Below, piece by piece: positions 23,400 through 36,338 of a DNA stretch of 64,000 bases. Numbering within the stretch: position 1 is the first letter of the stretch; each line of letters starts with the position of its first letter. The notes beneath the pieces are model-generated. The model was not told where the DNA came from and searched no databases. It saw only the letters and a program-made list of their open reading frames with translations. A program made the translations under genes and the position numbers. The DNA comes from Owenia fusiformis (lineage: Eukaryota; Annelida; Polychaeta; Sabellida; Oweniidae): positions 18,979,936 through 19,043,935 of the forward strand of contig CAIIXF020000006.1 of assembly GCA_903813345.2 (NCBI GenBank), read 5' to 3'.

Positions 23400-24491
23400 T
23401 AATTATATGATTTGAGGATTAACATGTCAATCATAAATATACCAGATTTTCTTGTTATAAGGGATGACAATAAGCTATTTCAATCAGTTTGTCAAACATC
23501 ACTACTATTTACCTTTTATATGAAGAGAATATGTATAAGGTTATATAAGATTTATTACTTAAAGATCTAACATACATTATATACATAGTTTTGCATGGGG
23601 ACTCGGCTATCTATCCAGAAGGAGCTTACGTAATTGTATCCAAAAAAGGAACAAATATGGAATCATGTGATAATGTTGTGCAATAAAAACAAAATCACAT
23701 GATTACGTAACATAGTATAATTATTAATTTTTGGGATATAAGCCCAAAATCAAGTATTCTTATAAACGAGAAAGTGAATTCAATGAAAATTGCTCCGTGA
23801 GTGATAGGATACCCGTTCCCCTCCAAGAGAGTTACAATTTTACATAATAAGGATTAACATCAGTAAGAAATAGAAATTAAACACACACACCATGTTTCTA
23901 AATAATTGTGTGTTTTAATCCTGTTTATTTCAAATTGAAAGGTTCAATATTCGTAAAGTTACGACTTCTCTACTGAGGGGCAATTTCTAAACTAAAAACT
24001 TCATTGTCAGCAAGTATTTGACAAAAAAGAACATTTTTTGGTTCTACGCCATTTCTTAATTTATGGACGAATCTTTGTAGAATTTGAAATACAATTGAGC
24101 TAAATACATATTGTGTCCTACTCATGTTGGAATTCAAAAATTCAAATTACAATTAGAGAAAAAATAGCTGAAATTAGTTCTAGTTTTTCTGCCGATGTTT
24201 GAAAAAATATGATGTTATTCCATGTAGGTTTTGAAGAAACAAATTGTTTAAACTGTACAAGTCAAAAATAAAATTCAGATAGAGTGCCTCTTGGGGACGA
24301 GCTTTCATGATGTAAAAACCCTGTGTGTGAAATAATTTGCTCAAGTTTATGTAATTTGACTTAAATTGCAAGTGTTGCTCATCTTTTAAGATATATGGAA
24401 TGAATGATTATAACAGCTTGCAATTTAAGATCATTGTTAGTACAATTTAAAGTCAAATTGATGTTATCTTTTACACTAGGTGCATCATATA

Positions 24492-24800
24492 CAGTGTGTC
24501 TCAAAAATACACAAACAAACATAAAGATTGTGAAATCACAAAATCAGTGATACCAGTGTAACTACATCAATTCCATTTAGTCTACCTTAAAACCATATGT
24601 CTCCTCTTTCCAATGACAAGTCATTTATTCATATGTGACAATGGGCAACTGAATAATCATTCCTTTTGAACAATGGTGTAAAGTCTGCTCTGTACCAAGT
24701 TTTAGACATTGAACAGCCATAATGATTTACCTGATCTCATGATAAGGACCAGGTGATTAAAATATTTCATATCTTGGCACAAAGGCCTTTTCACCGATGT
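24492..24800. mobile_element. Dispersed repeat related to 7966-8660
   Basis: It starts CAGTGTGTCTCAAAAA after TA and shares ordered words with 8000-8200 (AAAATCA, CATATGTCTCCTCTTT, CAATGACAAGTCAT, TTTTAGACATTG), at a level suggesting old copies of one family. The right boundary is not clear. From 23402 to 24491 nothing else is recognised. Confidence 0.55.
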
Positions 24801-24953
24801 GCGAAAAAAGCTTTTTTGCAAAGATAGTCCACAAAAAGAGTTTTTCTATTTGTCCTTTTGAATGGGATAAAATCATCTAGTTTACATCCACCAATCGACA
24901 TATACGCCTTACACAAGACTTCAGTTTAGATGGAACACTTTTGTCAATTTAGA

Positions 24954-27900
24954 TTACTTGGAATGTTTAGCCCTGTGATCTTGTTCCTTCTGTATTCCAA
25001 TGTGCTCCAAGAATGTGTTCAACATGTCCAAGTATTCATCTGGATGGTGATACATGTGAGTCACATGTGGAGATACGTCCCAACGTTTCTCGTGAACTTC
25101 AATTCCTTGTTCTTTCCACCCATCAATAACCTCCTCAATTTTGGTATAGCTACTTACGATATCGGATTTCGAATACAAAAACATAGATGGCGTTCTCTGT
25201 TTGTTTGCTATGACTGTATCCTGTGATAGTTCATAACATGTCATGACTTGTTTTTTAAAGATGCCCAAATACAGTTCCAATGTCCCTTTGATTGTTGCTC
25301 GGAGAATTGGGTTAGGGGTCATCGCTTTTGAAACACCTCCTGGGATACCTTTGTAGTCCACAATACTGTCGAAGATTTGACCTTGTATGCTATTTGCGAT
25401 TGCGCGATATTTGTCCCCACCTTGTTTCAGTTTTACAAGGAATTCACCATACAGATATCCACCAACAGAAAACCCATGAATCAATAGTGGATTCACGATG
25501 TTTTTGTTTTTCTCTTCATCAATGTACTCTAAAGCTTGTTGGACAACTTTCTGGGCTTGAGTCGGCCAAAGAAGTTGTTTCGGTTCAACTTTGAGTGTCA
25601 AAACATCATAACCTTTATCGAGATAGAAATCACCATATTTGGAGATATGCTGCGATTTTGCGAGGAGCCAACTGAAAATGACCACCAAGGGGCGATTATT
25701 GTCATTTGATGCTTCAATTGTGCGGAAAGTCATATTATTGGAAATTTTCTCCATTTTGGCATCGCTCGAGTCTGTGGACATTCTCATACACATACCTGGT
25801 ATAAGTGCCTGGAAAAAAAGATAATCATATTAAATTTTTCCCTAAGCTCTCATTAGCTTACAATACCCTAAGAATATTACGTAAGATTTTATAATTTTAT
25901 ATTCTAATAATGATAAGGTCATAATGATTTTATGATATATTTTTTTCATGATATATTCTTTCATGACATTTTATCATTTTTGAATGTAAAATGAATGCTA
26001 CAATTCTATTAAATAAAAAATGTTAGGAATTATCTCATGTTATTGTAAAGAATAAATGTTTAAAATTGCAATATGTTTTGATACCATTTTGAAGGTATTT
26101 CTGGAATACTAACACCTGAATCCTTCTGAAGCTTACCCTATTACGCCTGAATCATAACCTCAAGAGATATTCACATGGGTTTGAATAAGGGGAGAACAAT
26201 CAAAGATAAAAATGATAAATTCCTCATTTATTTAAAATGCATAAAATATTCAGGGAAATAATATAATTTTATTAAATGTCTGAAAATGCTAATTTTCTTT
26301 ATGCAGTATATTCAGATATTAGAGTAGAATAGGGGGTACAATGGGTCACTCATTTAAAAATCTGTAATTGGAGACTATTTAGATTTTTAACAACAAAATA
26401 AATTCAAAGACTTGCATACAGTGTACTTATACATAAGTACCCTTTTTATACTTAACTTTATACTAATAGATGCCATTTCGTGTCAGTTTTTGTTATTATT
26501 ATTATTGTGTATTATATACCTAGAGACGCATTTGTATTGGAGTCAATGGAGCTGAGTGTCAGCTATATATTCCTGTATAGCTGTCAAACAGTTCCCTGTA
26601 AACAAGTGAGAAAGTACAAAGTAAAATTTCAATTGCATCATGTCAATGCTCCAAGCTTGCAAGCTTGTGCTATATTGACAACCAGACCTCAGGCATATAT
26701 TCAATGATAGGGACTTAAAAATAAGTTGTTCACCAGGAGGGATTTGATATGGGGAATATCACAAGGATGATATCAATATTCTCAGCCTGAGGGAACGCAG
26801 TGACAGAGGGAAATATTGATATCATCGGAGGGATATTCCTCATATCATCCCGACAGGTGAATAACACCCTTGTACCATGGTCAAGAGCAATATCCACCTT
26901 AAATCCAAAAAACAAATTTTTGAAAAAATGAAAATTTTAAAAAAAATGGAAATGATTTTTAACACACGTTTCTCTTAAATCAGTCATCAAAAAATTCTAA
27001 AAATATTACACATCATCAATTTAATGGTCATCTTTTGAATGGTAACAATATAATTTGAAAAAATGTATATACTTTTCTCTATATTGTTTTAGAAAACACA
27101 TCAAACACTTTTTTTGTTTTGTTCTTGATATCATATGTTCAGAATGAAATGAAACATCTTTCCTCACCTCATTGGAACAAAACGACATAAACACATGTTT
27201 AGGTCTCTCAATATTGTAATTGTACAAAGGAAATTTTGGTTGATTTTAAAAAAGTATCTTGTTAATGAAATAAAAGGTTTATCTTGATTTTTATCTATTT
27301 TTGGGGGGTTTTGTTTCAATTTTTTGAATACTTCTTTAAAATCAACCAAAAATTCCTTTGTATATGCTGTTTTGTTCTAACAAGGTTCGGAAAGACATTT
27401 TATTTTCTTCTCAAGAATTGGTAGAAAGGAGCAAAAACAATTGCACTAAAAAAACAAAAAATGTTAACAAAAACAGTTCTATAAAATATTTCTAAATGAT
27501 TCTCGCATTAAATTGTTGTCAATCAGTCAACATTACATAATAGAACGTGTTTTTTTACAGAATGTTTTCAATAATTGGTTGAAGAGAAAAACAATGTTGG
27601 ATTCAGTTCACCATATCGATACCTATCCTTTTTGAGAAAAATGAAAAATTTGAAAATATTTAAAATTTTAGAATATATACCCATGTTGATATCCATATCA
27701 TCCCTCACATTATACCTCTGATCCCAATATCCCCAATATCAGTCCCGATCCCAAATATGTGATTTATCACTTGCTATTATATACCTGATATTGCTCTGTC
27801 CATGGTATAATGGCTATTATCCCACCCTAAGTGCTTTATATGATTGTATAATAGCATTGTATAACTGCAATATAAAACCAACACTCATCGTATACAACTC

Positions 27901-28299
27901 TTGAGAACGATATACAACTCCTGGATAGCGTATACAACTCCTGGGCAGCATATACAACTCTTCGAATCGATATACAACTGCTGAATTTAGATTAACCTCT
28001 TATTAATTAAAGATTAGGGTGGGATGATAAGATCATATAATGGTTGATTTTGTATATCGCTATACTCTCGTGAGTATATGATATATTCACTCGTTCCCTT
28101 CGGTCACTCGTGAATATATCATATACTCACTTGAGTATAAACACGATATACAGAATCAACCATTATATAACCTCATAATATACATTTTTTTGAATGAATA
28201 AATAGATAGATGATATCAGTATAAGAAGGAAAGGCTTACCTTTGTAGCATTCCAGGTCAGTTTGTTTCCATTTCCAAATATTTTCTTGAATACAGACAT
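24954..28299 (-). CDS. TMEM53: TMEM53-like protein (DUF829, alpha/beta-hydrolase fold)
   Basis: Two coding exons, 28240-28299 (20 codons) and 24954-25808 (284 codons plus TAA), join in phase 0 across a 2.4-kb intron (AAG/GTAAGC donor, TTTCCAG acceptor). The product is 304 aa, close to human TMEM53 (277 aa). Features seen: a beta-strand-rich start (PLVVIFSWL), a nucleophile elbow GFSVGG with Ser at about residue 134, an Asp in YSKSD near 236, and His in SPHVTH near 268-271. Together these form a plausible Ser-Asp-His set. In vertebrates TMEM53 is a nuclear-envelope protein linked to BMP/SMAD signalling; its enzymatic activity is not established. The upstream start was chosen because the second exon is open to an acceptor before its first ATG. 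Confidence 0.9.
26726..26865. repeat. 140-bp hairpin in the TMEM53 intron
   Basis: Arms of about 55-60 nt pair (GTTGTTCACC outside against GGTGAATAAC; GATGATATCAATATT against its inverse inside) around a ~30-nt loop. Just outside it, CCATGGT..AGAGCAATATC near 26876-26897 recurs inverted near 27785-27808. The hairpin may therefore be one arm-end of a larger, roughly 1.1-kb foldback element. Confidence 0.7.
27805..28173. repeat. Tandem and inverted repeat cluster in the TMEM53 intron
   Basis: Five ~26-bp units carrying TATACAACTC run from about 27889 to 27982. They lie between inverted copies of TATTATCCCACCCTAA (about 27820) and TTAGGGTGGGATGATAA (about 28013). Directly after comes a 134-bp hairpin (28036-28169, ends ATATAATGGTTGATT) with ~55-nt arms full of TATATC/GAGTATA words. 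The cluster ends about 70 bp downstream of the exon-1 donor at 28240. Confidence 0.7.
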
Positions 28300-29500
28300 G
28301 CTGCTATAACAGTATAACATCTATGTCAATATAAATAAAAATATGTAATTGAATTTTTTTATTGTTTCTGAATAATCACCATGTGCTTGGCTCAGTCTAG
28401 ACTTTTTATGGCGTACACTATAGCTGCATATGAATATATTATGAAGCTCTAAATGATAAAAGACCTTCAGAAGATGTATTGAAAATGTTTTACATTGATA
28501 CATTAATGCACTAATCTCATTGGGCCCTCAAATATGATCAAATTGGAGTTACATGTATTATTATACAGCTACAAAATCAATCAATGAATTGCATTTCTAT
28601 CACACCATATTTTTGTATCCTTGAACTTTAACTCCATGACCTGAGATAGCATCTTTCAGTTTTCATGCACCAAAAATAAAAGACTAGTTTTAATCAGGTT
28701 TTATATCAGGTTTTGAAGATCATCTTAATGTTTTTATCATTTTTTGTTTAAATAGATGGGTTAATGTATAATGTAATTGTACAATTTCTCTGTTTGTATC
28801 GTTAATGATTAATCGACCCCCATGTGGATGGTAGGATAGGCTGCAATGTTAGGTCAGTGTGACTGAGATAAATTATGCTAATAAACAAGCCTCTGTATAT
28901 GGTCATGGTGACCATATTTGGAGAGATTCTGCGAAGTTTGAAAAGATCTGTGAACCTTTTGAGAAATTTATACCTTCCTTAAAATTTTCTGAAAAGTAAT
29001 ATTTATATGTTTGTCCAGTGTTTTAATGAAACTCCTACAAGCAAACAGATGTGTGTAGTTTGACAGAATGAACAAATACTTGTTGTTCAATGCTGAATAA
29101 GTAAATAAGTGGGAAGTTTTTACATTAGTTCAAAAGAGAAATTATTGTAGCTTAGAGTGCCTCCAAGTCACGGCAACATTTTTCAAAAGTTACTTTATAG
29201 GATAACATTGGCATTACAAAATATTAAAACGTAAGTTAAATACATCGAGTCATGGGTTTATTTTAAAAATATGTGCAAATTTTTAGAACACATATGCACT
29301 GCGGTACTTCAGAATATAAATGTTTTTAAAATGCTTATTCAGTTTTGATGAAGCCACCAGAAGTGCTGATATATTGTTATAGTCTCCAATTTTTTTGTGG
29401 ATGGTGTTGTTCGATGTCTGGGACAAATGGCAGGTGGTGACATTTTCCATTTTAATGCCTTGTGACTTAATATGCATTCAGTTTACATTTTTTGCTGCAG

Positions 29501-29660
29501 GAGTTACAATTTCCCAGATAAGTTGTTACCAGAAGGGTCCTGATGTTGGAGGTTTACTCTGTTATGATGCCAAATCAGTTTCCATTTCCATGGCAACAGG
29601 GTTTGTTTCCCCTAGCAACCACTGGAGATGTATACAGCCACATCAAACAGTCAAAAATAG
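29501..29660 (+). other. Candidate exon (non-coding or unassigned)
   Basis: A strong acceptor (ATTTTTTGCTGCAG) and donor (TAG/GTACGT) bracket 160 nt of balanced composition in AT-rich surroundings. It contains CCATGGCAAC and TAGCAACC words resembling RFX-type sites. It could be an upstream 5' exon of the ETS gene. The frame through it is open but has no recognised motif. Confidence 0.22.
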
Positions 29661-31354
29661 GTACGTAAAAATGTTATCTTTTTTTTGCAATGAGTGTTTA
29701 GGTCAATTTCTTCATGTTGAGGAACTTAAGAATGGGAAGATTATAACTTGTGAAAATTACCTCGGATCCCTCATCCTCCAAACATTGTGTTCGGAGGATG
29801 CGGATCCCTGGGAGATACACATATTTCCCTTAGGATAAACCCTGTATTCAAAGCCAACTGTACTTAAAATATGGTCCTACTGATGTATATTCTTCTAACA
29901 TTCCAAAATTTGAAAAAAACTTAAAGGTGTAACAATGGGTGCAGAGGAGCCATTCAACGATCATGGACAAGTGTCAAAATATATTTAAGTTTGGTTATTT
30001 CTCCAAGACTAACATATATTTATATTATTTCCAAAGAAACCCCCTGGATGAACATTATTTCAGCTGATATTCCTCTTAAAACATGGTGAATCTTAAAAGT
30101 CTTTAAGTGGGACTCCCTCTGCACTTCTTAATGTTGAAATTGATAGTTATCCATACATTTTAAGAAAAAAGGTATGTCAAAGAAGATGTTAAGCCAAATG
30201 TTTCCCTGATAGCTCAGAAAAAGTAAAATATTTCGAATTTTCTCTCTACAGGCCTTGTTGCCCCTTCAAGGTCCAATATCAGATTTGAGGTTATCATTAC
30301 ACAGTGCTCTTCCAACATTTAAATTACTGAGATGCAGCATGTCGATGTATTTCAAAATACCCAAATTCTCGTCAATACAATTGAAGCCTCCTAAAAATTT
30401 AGGAAATCTTGAAATCCTGCTCAAAAATTATAAAAATCTATAATATTGCAAAATATCACTTTATATTTTCTCTATTGTTTTATTGAATATTAATTCCTCA
30501 GTGGGAAGTTATGTTTTTTGTTCAACGCTTTTTTTCATTTTTTAATTCTTAGTTTCTAATAATAGTATATGATTGTTACTATATGTCAATAATATTTTCA
30601 ATCTTCAGATTCTGCATATTTCATGTAAATTGGAGATAATATGAATATTTTAATAATATTTTTTTAATAAATTTTAATATATACTTATAGTTAGATAGTT
30701 TCATTGTTTGATTTGTCAAAGTAAGAAAATGAAGGAACTGTTCGATAATTAAGAATTTTCTTGATTAAACCTAATTTATAATTCTAGTTGTAGATTATAA
30801 TTTGGCTCAAATATAGGGAATATAATCAAGTTTTAATATATATGCTGTTATGTCAAAGTAACATTGGTAATATTTTAGGCTTTCACCAATGTAACAAAAG
30901 TGAAGGACTGAATATATGAATTGTGGCTTCTTTTAAAAACAAAATTCCAAACCAAATGTATTTTATTAGACTCTATTCTCTGACTTCGAGTCGAAATATA
31001 ATCTGCAACTTGACTTATGAAAACTTTTAAATCAAGAAAATAAAATATCTTACCAAACTTGAACTAAGTTAGTTCCTCCATTTTTCTTTTACTTTGATTA
31101 ACTTTTTTTAGTGAGTTTTCCAGTGAGTTTTTATCAAAATACAAAGTGAGCAATCAACTTGTCAAGTAAAACATAAACTATTATCAAAATTTTTTGCTGA
31201 CAAATTTTGCTAAAATAATTATTTCACCACCAGAAGTGGCATCTGTAACATTTTGCACGTTAATGCCTTGTTTACTATTAATAATATATTTGTGTGTATA
31301 CTTAAGTAGTATATAACAGATATCAAAAATATGCATTAATCAAAATCTTACATG

Positions 31355-32567
31355 CCCAGCCTATTGCCAGGTATAGTCAGTCTATACCAAAAGTATACTA
31401 AAAGTATACCTTGTTGATAGGTCTATACTGATACCAGACTGATACCGTACCAATTAATAGGTATATATACTGAATATAGATCTGTAAATAGGTATGAAGA
31501 TACTGAATATACTGAAAGTATAGCTGTTTTACTTATGATTTTCAATAGTATACTGAAAGCATACCAAACAAACTCTGATAAATACTGAATATACTGAAAG
31601 CATACCAGTTTTACTTATGATTTTCAATAGTATACTGAAAGCATACCAAATAAACTCTGATAAATAATGATTAGACTGAACGTATACCAGTTTTACTTTA
31701 TCATTTTATAATATAAACGGCAAATGCAAAATTCATGATAAAACGATAAGTCAACAATTATTCATATGTAAGTTCTACTTTATGACCATTTGTTTCCACA
31801 ACCTGTCCTACCAGACTAGGTGGCAGGGGAGCAGTCCTGCTCATAATTACATTGAATGTTTTATACATTGAAAACACAAAAAATGAGAGAAAGATATGAA
31901 AGATACAGTCATAGTAAAATTTAAAAAAGAAATACAGTTAAAATTTGAAAATTAAAACTTTGCATCAAAAATACATCATGAATAAAACTTGAATATAGTT
32001 AATATAAGAATATTAACTTATTTGTGGTATGTCTTTTAGAAGTCTTCATAAACCTGCATCTAATTAATTAGATAATGTAATGCTAGAAAATAAGACTGCT
32101 ATCCAAATTACATGTACTAATTTTTCTCATCTGCAGAATTATTTAAAATTTAAGGTATCTCATAGGTAGAGTAATATTCATCCATATCAGTCTACAGACT
32201 GACATGTTAAGACTGTCAGTATAGACTAAATGTCGACCTATAGGTATATACTGATACCATACTGAAAGTATACCTATACATATATACTGAATGTATACCT
32301 ATTGGTATATACTGAAATTATACTGAAACCATACTGGTATGTATATACTGAAATTATACTGAATGTATACCTATTGGTTTATACTGAAAGTATACTGAAA
32401 CCATACTGGTAAGTCTAATTACCATAATTGAAACATACCTGTCAATGGAATTTTAACATGGGACATATACTGAAAGTATACTGAAACTAGACTAAAAGTT
32501 GACCTGTCAGTATAGACTGAAAGTATACCTGTCAGTATATACTGACCATACCTGGCAATGGGCTGGG
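31355..32567. mobile_element. 1.2-kb MITE built from TACTGAAAGTATACC repeats
   Basis: The ends match as inverted repeats of about 25 bp: CCCAGCCTATTGCCAGGTAT on the left and the inverse, with two changes, on the right. Both subterminal regions are arrays of ATACTGAAAGTATACC-like words, themselves near-palindromic. The centre (about 31690-32200) is unique AT-rich sequence. It is non-coding and lies upstream of the ETS gene. Confidence 0.8.
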
Positions 32568-32999
32568 TGTGTAGACAAATTGTCCTCAGATAATTTATTA
32601 TTCATATGATATTACATGTATCAAATAACAGATACACAAAATATGCATTAATTTTTAGTTCATTTCTACATGTACCATAAGCTAAAATCCTAAAATAAAA
32701 AAGATTGGCTTTTGGGCTCTCCCTTATTGCATAACTCTCAGGCATTAAGACAAAACATATTTGTTTTTTGATTTACAAGAAAGGGTCACATTGAGAAGTC
32801 TGGTGTTCTCTTTTAATGGAACTCTTAACTTCAGGGATAAAAAAATCTTTTTCATCTTATCGTTATTTCAAAGAACTGGAATTTAACTTTTCAGTGGGGA
32901 GAATGGTGATATTCATTTTATGAAGCGGGAATGTCTAAATGTTTCTAATAGAAATCATAGTAGTTATTTAAAGAGTATAGGGAAGCATTTAAAATCAAT

Positions 33000-33545
33000 A
33001 TACCAATACGCGATAACGTTTAGTTTTCGTTCAGTTTAGTTAACTCTCGTTTGAAGAGCTCTCATGTACGGTACAACTTCGTTTACATCCGGGTTCTTTC
33101 CCATTGGATTACACAGGGGTGCTATTTTCAATGCCGCACTGCGACTTTATTAAACATTTATGTAGAGTTGCATTTGCACAAATGATAGGTATGTATGTAA
33201 TTAAGATATATAACAAGGCTTTTTGAACTGAACCAAATCCGAAGAAATCTGTAGTTGAAAATGCCGACCAATTTCAGTGACGTCACTGATTTCCCAAATT
33301 GCTCAGACTTCATCGAAGATCGAAAAAATATCAATAATGTTACTTCGAATCTCCGATTATCTTTCTGATTATTCAATAGATTGGATCATATAACTATGCT
33401 TGAGGGCTGATAGAAGATCAGAAGCTGAGAAACGTTCAGAGTATTCGACTCGTTCGGTGGGCCAATGAAAATTTGTCCCTTCAAAAGCGATGCATCATGG
33501 GAGATATTTATGTAAATTATCACCTGAACTCTTATCGCGAATAGG
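33000..33545 (+). promoter_or_regulatory. CpG-bearing stretch, possible ETS gene promoter
   Basis: In an otherwise CpG-poor region this stretch has many CpGs (ACGCGATAACG, CTCGTTCGG, TATCGCGAATAG), two CCAAT-type boxes (CCATTGG near 33100 and CCAATGAAAA near 33463) and GCATCATGGGAGA. It lies 2.8 kb upstream of the first supported coding exon. Assignment to the ETS gene is inference. Confidence 0.25.
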
Positions 33546-34157
33546 AGTATTAGAATTTGAAATATATTTTATCTACAATACATGGACATCAGAGAACTGA
33601 TATTTGCTTAAAAATGGTGTGTATATTTATGTAGATTGGAAAACCAAAAATAGGTAGAGTCATAAGTATGTCTAGGTCTTTTTGATCTGTCTCTCAAACA
33701 AATAAAACTGCTATGTTTAATCATTTCTATAGTTTAGAGAAACCTTTACGATCAATTACGTGAAAAATATCAGGACTGCCTGAAAATAATTTTAACAACT
33801 AAATTGTATAAAGGCTTTAACCCTCCATTGCTTTATTTTTTCTTTATTTGACATATTGATATACATTTTTGTTTCAGTTTCACTTAACTTAAAGAGTTTG
33901 CAAACAATGGAGTAATCTCCCCAGAATTAAAAACGAGTACACGCTGCACCTGTTTGAGATTTTGAAAGAGGCATCATACCTGTGCTGATATTTGCACCCA
34001 CCTGAAAAGGAGTGTCTTAAATTCAACAGATCCTGTTTCTACTATATCTTAAGATGACTCTAGTTCATGTTATTTAATCAATATTGACGAAGTTATGTTT
34101 AACATAAACCACCAATTTTTTTAAAAATTTGACATCCCACATACGAAGCTCTACCCT

Positions 34158-34452
34158 TATGTATCTGATAGTTTACAAATTAAAACATGTCCAGCAAAAC
34201 AAATATCATCTGTCAAATAAAAGAAAATATATTTCAACTTTGTGGTGATTTTATAGCATTAGGTCTGTGGGGAATCTCCCCAAAGATTTTGAAAGAAAAT
34301 TAAATTTTCAGTAGATAATTATCACTTTTTAAACCATATTTCCAAATGATATTTTACATGTAGATTTCAAATAAAATATCACTTTGACTAAATTTTGAAA
34401 ATTTAATGACACAAATCAAGAATGATTATTTCTCCTTGCATCCAATCTATTG
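34158..34452 (+). repeat. Dispersed repeat, copy 1
   Basis: An approximately 300-bp AT-rich sequence shares ordered words (ATGTATCTGATA, GTGATTTTATA, GGGGAATCTC, TATCACTTTGACT, GATTATTTCT) with 38358-38664 and, inverted, 47380-47656. No terminal inverted repeats or coding capacity were seen; its class is unknown. Confidence 0.75.
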
Positions 34453-35850
34453 TCTTTGGGTAGAAAGAAGAAAAGTGAAATAAATGTATATAATCCATAG
34501 AGACACATGGGCCAAATTATCACCAATGCAGTGTGATATATCTTATATAAAAGTATATTTGGACATTTTGAGAACTTGATCAAGCAATCTTAGCTTTATT
34601 TACAACATTATAAAATAAATTTTAATTTTCCAAATTATTTCCACTAATTTACAGTATTGTGTTTATATATCCACACCCTTTGAAAATGAGAAAAAATATA
34701 TGTGACCGGTCAGAATCATATAATTAGAATTTCACACCCATTTATTACAATTTTACAATTCATAATCCAGTGGACATAGTTAGGTTTTAGTAATCAACTC
34801 TATGACCCTTGAGCTGATCTTGGTGAGAAATTGTTTTTTACCAGGTTAAAGTCAAAAATCTACTTATAAATTAGGAACATTACTTCTGTAAGATCAAAAT
34901 CTGTGGTTAGCTGATTCACAAAGATACGTTCATCTTCTCTTTTTTAGTAAACAAGCTTTGATAATTATGAACTTTTCTATTTTAAGATTTATTTGGCTCA
35001 CTTGTGTTATCTTTTGACTTTGGCAACTAGGAAGTAATATTATTATAAATCTTTAAATGGCCTCTATTCACGAATATGGGCTGACCTAAAAACTCTAATT
35101 TTGAAATAACTTTCCCAATTATGGAAGAATGTTAAAAAGAGTAATTATAATATCATGAACATTGCTGCATTTAGCATTAGTGATAAAACATACTTGTATT
35201 AAATATTTATGAACTTGAGCATAGCATTTGAACAGATCTGGCTCAAGGCTTTATCGGAGAATTATTTCTCTCAAAGCTGATGCACTCTCTGTAATATTGT
35301 TTTATTTTCATATACGCACCATAAGCATTTTGACTATAGCTTTTGTTCTTTCAACCTTTTCGAAATAAATAAAGGGGAAAGCAAGAGAAACGTGATTTAA
35401 AAAGGGACAAATATTTTATACCCCTAAAAACCTGGTGATATCAAAACCATCAATATTATTTTACCAACCATGTTTTTATGACTAGTACAGGCTTTTGGAG
35501 TCAGTGTCTGTGATATATTGTTACAATTCTGTAACTGTAACCAAGTGGTGACATTTTGTCATGTAAATTATGCTTGAAGAACTATGATCTGATTAATTTA
35601 CAAGTGTTAAATGTAATGGCATAAAAGTTATCATATAGAAGAAATGATACCCTAAAACTTCTTTTATACCATGTTATTATGATCTCCCTAGGTTCGAAAT
35701 TAACTTGAGAATTTGAAAATTGCCCTGCATCCAAAAGAAAGTCAATTTGCAATTCTTTGAGATTTTGGAAAAATCATGAAAATTCTGCATTGGATGTACA
35801 TAGTTTTGACAAGATATGTGCGCTCAATATGGAGAAGCATTCTATGGCAG

Positions 35851-36046
35851 CAGTGATTTCCCAAGCATTAAAGCAAGTGGGTGCACCTGAGATTTTAAAA
35901 ACAGGCTTGCACCAACCTGAGATCTAATTTGCAACCTTTTGAAAATGAGAAAAATGTAAAATAGGCATATTTTGACCAATTTTGGACTTGATTGTAAAAA
36001 TGAGAATTTTGCAACCAATTTAGAAAAAAACCTGTGGAGAACACTG
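35851..36046 (-). mobile_element. CAGTGATC MITE, copy with 5-bp duplication GGCAG
   Basis: Ends CAGTGATTTCCC and GGAGAACACTG are inverted. GGCAG lies directly on both sides (35846-35850 and 36047-36051). The body matches the element at 36969-37167 in opposite orientation (GCATTAAAGCAAGTGGG, TGAGAAAAATG). About 200 bp, non-coding. Confidence 0.8.
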
Positions 36047-36338
36047 GGCAGTCAATCTACTATTCTACTTTCTCTTTGAATTGCAGTGTTGCAATCAAAA
36101 GCTATTAGCATCAGCTCATCCAATCAAAGCCTGCCATAATGGACCCAGGAACCAGGAAGTTTAAAGAAATCAATGCAAATGGAACAACATGTGTGAAGAT
36201 TTAATTCTAAGTAGAGAAGTGGAGTTTTTTGAAAGAATTTTTATGAACATGAATTATTGAAAAAAAGATAATGAAATTAATGTGGGACTTTTTTACTGCA
36301 TTATCTAGGTGATTTAGCTGGATATCAGTGGTTATATC

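Noticed and set aside
24930-25824. Plus-strand frames opposite TMEM53
   Set aside because: They are antisense to a well-supported coding exon and show no family resemblance.
29395-29838. 147-codon plus-strand frame
   Set aside because: It runs through a dispersed repeat and past a good splice donor; the peptide has no recognised motif. Only the 160-nt candidate exon within it was kept, at low confidence.
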